A stretch of 64,000 nt of DNA, taken from NCBI GenBank assembly GCA_963736355.1, contig CAVTOO010000004.1, forward strand, positions 396,996 through 460,995, given 5' to 3'. The DNA is from CAVTOO01 sp963736355 (GTDB lineage Bacteria; Pseudomonadota; Alphaproteobacteria; Rhizobiales; Xanthobacteraceae). Below, in pieces: positions 61,220 to 64,000 of this stretch. The position numbers and the translations under genes were made by a program. Under the pieces are notes generated by a model that saw only the letters and a program-made list of their open reading frames with translations, searched no databases and was not told the origin of the DNA. The stretch's first letter is position 1. Each line of letters opens with the position of its first letter.

Positions 61220-61921
61220 TTAGGCCGGAATGCGGATCTCTTCTTCGTGCGGTTCGCGCAGCACGTAGCCGCGGCCCCACACCGTTTCGATGAAATTGCG
61301 TCCGTCGGAGGCATTGGCGAGCTTCTTGCGCAGCTTGCAGATGAAGACGTCGATGATCTTCAGCTCAGGCTCGTCCATGCCGCCATAGAGATGGTTGAGG
61401 AACATTTCCTTGGTGAGCGTCGTGCCCTTGCGCAGCGAGAGCAGCTCGAGCATCTGGTATTCCTTGCCCGTCAGATGCACGCGCTGGCCTGCGACTTCCA
61501 CCGTCTTGGTGTCGAGGTTGACCACGAGATCGCCGGTCTGGATGACCGACTGGGCATGACCCTTGGACCGGCGCACGATCGCATGGATGCGGGCGATCAG
61601 TTCGTCCTTGTGGAAGGGCTTGGTGAGATAGTCGTCGGCCCCGAAACCCAGGCCGCGCACCTTGTCCTCGATGCCGGCGAGGCCGGAGAGGATCAGAATG
61701 GGGGTCTTGACCTTCGATACCCGCAGGGAGCGGAGAACCTCGTAACCGGACATGTCCGGCAGGTTCAGGTCGAGCAGGATGATGTCGTAATCATACAGCT
61801 TCCCGAGATCGACGCCTTCTTCGCCGAGGTCGGTGGTGTAGACGTTGAAGCTCTCCGATTTGAGCATCAACTCGATCGACTGCGCGGTAGCGCTGTCGTC
61901 TTCAATCAGCAGAACGCGCAT
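61220..61921 (-). CDS. ctrA: Cell-cycle response regulator CtrA
   Basis: A 233-residue OmpR-type response regulator and master cell-cycle regulator of alphaproteobacteria. Receiver: MRVLLIEDDSATAQSIELML, Asp in IILLDLNLPDMSGYEVLRSL, Lys in DDYLTKPFHKDELIARIHAI. DNA-binding winged helix: VHLTGKEYQMLELLSLRKGT, LTKEMFLNHLYGGMDEPELK and IDVFICKLRKKL. It is near-identical in form to other CtrA proteins. ChpT, its phosphodonor, is at 51370. The promoter region (61922-62296) has a GANTC cluster, and the divergent flagellar operon is a probable target. Confidence 0.96.
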   Translation of the reverse strand: MRVLLIEDDSATAQSIELMLKSESFNVYTTDLGEEGVDLGKLYDYDIILLDLNLPDMSGYEVLRSLRVSKVKTPILILSGLAGIEDKVRGLGFGADDYLTKPFHKDELIARIHAIVRRSKGHAQSVIQTGDLVVNLDTKTVEVAGQRVHLTGKEYQMLELLSLRKGTTLTKEMFLNHLYGGMDEPELKIIDVFICKLRKKLANASDGRNFIETVWGRGYVLREPHEEEIRIPA

Positions 61922-62296
61922 GCCAATCCCCTTCTTCGCCGCTCCGGGCGTCAGGTCGGCGCGCCGCGAAGGCGCCCACTAGAAAAAAAACGCCTTGGAC
62001 TTACTGATTCGAGGCTAACGGGATATGGTTAACAAAAGCTGATTCTCGGGATCAAGGTCTAAGGTGCAATTTTTCTCGAATCGACCTAAGATTTTGTCCG
62101 ATAGAGGCTTTTCCGAACCGTATCCCTTCAGTCCCTGCTTTAAGAGTCCCAGCTAAGTGACTCTACGGACTCACACCTTCGTTCTGACGATGAGAGGCCG
62201 GTCAGTGACCCAAGACAGTGACGCAATCATTAACGACGCGGGTAAACACGAGGTTAAGGACACCTACCGAATGTTTACGGAATTGGGGCTTTCGTC
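61922..62296. promoter_or_regulatory. ctrA-fliI divergent control region with five GANTC sites
   Basis: A 375-base region without a gene. GANTC (CcrM methylation) sites occur at 62006, 62041, 62078, 62144 and 62168, five within 167 bases where less than one is expected by chance. An A run (61983-61990) lies near the ctrA start. In Caulobacter a GANTC site in the ctrA promoter couples expression to DNA methylation state; the same logic is inferred here. Exact -35/-10 boxes were not assigned. Confidence 0.65.
62243..62257 (+). promoter_or_regulatory. Candidate CtrA box upstream of fliI
   Basis: TAAA-CACGAGG-TTAA differs from the CtrA consensus TTAA-N7-TTAA at one base. A weaker overlapping-phase match, TTAA-N7-GGTA, begins at 62230. 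The centre is about 47 bases before the fliI ATG. CtrA control of the fliIJ operon is established in Caulobacter; here it is inferred. Confidence 0.55.
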
Positions 62297-63622
62297 ATGA
62301 AAGCATTGGCCGAACAGATTTCGGACCTCGATTGCGTCAACACTTATGGCCGAGTCGTGGGTGTGCGCGGTCTCATGGTCGAGGTCGCCGGACCCATTCA
62401 TGCGATGTCGGTCGGCGCGCGCGTCATGATCGAGACGGGTTCCAAAAGCGACATCGCCTGCGAGGTCGTCGGCTTCTCCGGGGATAATGCGGTACTTATG
62501 CCGTTCGCGGCGCTCGAAGGCGTGCGGCGCGGTTGCCGCGCGGTGATCGCCAACGCTGCAAGCGCGGTGCGGCCGTCGTCGGCCTGGCTGGGCCGTGTCA
62601 TCAATGCCATGGGCCAGCCGATCGACGGCAAAGGTCCGCTGCCGTCCGGCGGCTCGCCCTATACATTCAGGAATTCACCGCCGCCGGCGCATGCGCGCCG
62701 CCGTGTCGGCGCGCCGCTCGATCTCGGCGTGCGTGCGCTCAACACCTTCCTGACCTGCTGCCGCGGCCAGCGCATGGGTATCTTCGCCGGCTCCGGCGTC
62801 GGCAAATCGGTGCTGCTGTCGATGCTCGCGCGCAATGTCGATGCGGACGTGTCCGTGATCGGCCTTGTCGGCGAGCGAGGCCGTGAAGTGCAGGAATTCC
62901 TGCAGGACGATCTCGGCGAAGAGGGTCTGGCCCGCTCCGTTGTTGTGGTTGCGACGTCGGATGAACCCGCCTTGATGCGGCGGCAGGCGGCTTATCTGAC
63001 GCTCGCCATCGCCGAATATTTCCGCGACGAGGGCAAGGACGTTCTGGCGCTGATGGATTCGGTGACGCGCTTTGCGATGTCCCAGCGCGAGATCGGCCTG
63101 TCGGCTGGCGAACCGCCGACCGCGAAAGGCTACACGCCGACGGTCTTCACCGAATTGCCCAAGCTTCTGGAGCGCGCAGGCCCCGGCATGGGCGAGGGCA
63201 GCATCACCGGCATCTTCACGGTGCTGGTCGATGGCGACGACCATAACGAGCCGGTCGCCGACGCCGTGCGCGGTATTCTCGACGGCCACATTGTCATGGA
63301 ACGCGCCATTGCCGAGCGCGGCCGCTACCCGGCCATCAATGTCCTGAAGTCAGTGTCCCGAACCATGCCGCGCTCGGCCGATCCGGCCTATGTGGGTACC
63401 ATTACCCAGGCGAAGCGGGTGATGGCGACCTATGCGGATATGGAGGAATTGATCCGTCTCGGCGCCTACCGGCCGGGGTCCAGCGCGGAAGTCGATGAGG
63501 CGATCCGCCTCCACGAACCCCTCGAAACGTTCCTGCGGCAGATGAAGGACGAGGCCACGCCGCTCGCCGAGGGCTATCAAATGCTTGAACAAATCCTAAA
63601 GACCTCGGAAACGGAAAGCTAA
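62297..63622 (+). CDS. fliI: Flagellum-specific ATPase FliI
   Basis: A 441-residue F1-beta-like ATPase that powers the flagellar type III export apparatus at the cytoplasmic face. Motifs: Walker A GIFAGSGVGKSVLLSMLARN (about residues 168-187), GLVGERGREVQEFL, Walker B VLALMDSVTRFAMSQREIGL, and GSITGIFTVLVDGDDHNEPV with PAINVLKSVSR. Length is normal. It is divergent from ctrA, with a candidate CtrA box upstream. fliJ follows after 106 bases. Cytoplasmic ring complex with FliH and FliJ by family. Confidence 0.95.
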   Translation: MKALAEQISDLDCVNTYGRVVGVRGLMVEVAGPIHAMSVGARVMIETGSKSDIACEVVGFSGDNAVLMPFAALEGVRRGCRAVIANAASAVRPSSAWLGRVINAMGQPIDGKGPLPSGGSPYTFRNSPPPAHARRRVGAPLDLGVRALNTFLTCCRGQRMGIFAGSGVGKSVLLSMLARNVDADVSVIGLVGERGREVQEFLQDDLGEEGLARSVVVVATSDEPALMRRQAAYLTLAIAEYFRDEGKDVLALMDSVTRFAMSQREIGLSAGEPPTAKGYTPTVFTELPKLLERAGPGMGEGSITGIFTVLVDGDDHNEPVADAVRGILDGHIVMERAIAERGRYPAINVLKSVSRTMPRSADPAYVGTITQAKRVMATYADMEELIRLGAYRPGSSAEVDEAIRLHEPLETFLRQMKDEATPLAEGYQMLEQILKTSETES

Positions 63623-63728
63623 CTTTGTGCGGTCATCATGCCCTCCGCTGTAGAGTTGCGCTGGCAGAGCCTGAGGGGGGTGAGCCGGCGCGGTCCCGTG
63701 TTCGGGGACTTCTGGGGAGTATGAGTCG

Positions 63729-64000
63729 ATGAAGTCGCGTGAAACACTAATCCGCCTTAAGAAATTCCAGGTCGACGAGAAGCGTCGGCGTGTGGCGCAG
63801 ATCGAAGCCATGATCGCTGATTTCGACCGCATGGCGGGTGACCTCGAGCGCGAGATCTCGACCGAGCAGGATCGTGCCGGCATTCAGGATCCCTCGCATT
63901 TCGCCTATCCGACCTACGCCAAGGCGGCGATCCAGCGTCGGGAGAACCTCAAGCGTTCGGCCGACGAATTGAAGGTTCAGCTCGACGACGCCAAGGCCTC
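63729..64000 (+). CDS. fliJ: Flagellar export protein FliJ, 5' part (runs off the window)
   Basis: The first 90 residues of a coiled-coil protein, starting MKSRETLIRLKKFQVDEKRR and continuing as a heptad-rich helix (IAEMIADFDRMAGDL-like region, then ENLKRSADELKVQLDD). GGGGAGT precedes the ATG. FliJ is the stalk-like partner of the FliI ATPase ring in flagellar export and by position the gene fits exactly. The 3' end lies beyond base 64000. Identity rests on position and coiled-coil form more than on strong motifs. Confidence 0.85.
   Translation, partial: MKSRETLIRLKKFQVDEKRRRVAQIEAMIADFDRMAGDLEREISTEQDRAGIQDPSHFAYPTYAKAAIQRRENLKRSADELKVQLDDAKA

Noticed and set aside
1..64000. Prophage, integrase or defence islands
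   Set aside because: No integrase, capsid, toxin-antitoxin, restriction or Cas proteins were recognised on either strand. The single tRNA gene has no adjoining integrase or repeated end.

Overview
The window looks like chromosomal DNA of an alphaproteobacterium in the order Hyphomicrobiales (Rhizobiales), near Bradyrhizobium, Afipia, Rhodopseudomonas and the Xanthobacteraceae. The reasons are the ChpT-CtrA pair, a CheA with two CheW-like domains and a receiver domain next to cheW-cheY-cheB-cheR, ctrA divergent from fliI-fliJ, a D-tartrate dehydratase close to the Bradyrhizobium enzyme, and dispersed palindromic repeats of the type common in that order. The placement comes from recognised families, not from a database search.

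Region 1 (1 to about 25.5 kb) is a catabolic accessory region. It holds the end of a sugar ABC transporter (two permeases), three dimeric alpha/beta-barrel (EthD-like) proteins, two enolase-superfamily dehydratases (one recognisable as D-tartrate dehydratase), a GMC oxidoreductase, an aldehyde dehydrogenase, a SnoaL-like protein, an alpha/beta hydrolase without its nucleophile, two cytosolic BNR (sialidase-fold) proteins, an IclR regulator, a TctCBA tripartite carboxylate transporter, two paralogous class III CoA-transferases, a TPP enzyme, an isochorismatase-like hydrolase, a Tat-exported sugar-binding protein and an acyltransferase. A 15-bp dyad, TTTCAnTnATTGRAA, recurs at four intergenic places here (a weaker fifth is possible) and is the best candidate operator for the IclR protein. 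I infer one regulon that imports and oxidises a sugar-acid-like or carboxylate substrate. The substrate itself cannot be read from sequence.

Region 2 (25.6 to 37 kb) holds a YegD-like Hsp70, an AraC regulator, an outer-membrane protein made of three fused copies of one beta-barrel domain, two alpha/beta hydrolases, an acyl-CoA dehydrogenase, a CoA-transferase, an HMG-CoA-lyase-like enzyme and an NMT1-type binding protein, together another acyl-CoA oriented catabolic set. Region 3 (37.3 to 42.6 kb) is a TetR-controlled multidrug efflux locus (two DHA2 permeases and an EmrA-like adaptor) with a promoter lying between two perfect 19-bp operators.

Region 4 (42.6 to 52 kb) is housekeeping: HtrA-like protease, ferredoxin, aroE, a GntR regulator, DUF2927, an L,D-transpeptidase, tRNA-Val(CAC), a coiled-coil membrane protein, DUF1134, a YHS protein, cysQ and chpT. 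Region 5 (52 to 64 kb) is chemotaxis and motility: cheA-cheW-cheY-cheB-cheR, then a chromate-resistance pair (chrB-like/chrA) and a WYL regulator with a VOC gene, then ctrA and fliI-fliJ. The ctrA-fliI gap carries five GANTC sites and a near-consensus CtrA box.

A warning for every reader: at least 26 frame breaks occur in 12 genes, and about 23 of them behave as single extra bases. This bias, and the presence of broken essential-type genes such as cheA, suggests sequence error rather than decay. No insertion sequence, prophage, rRNA or CRISPR array was seen.
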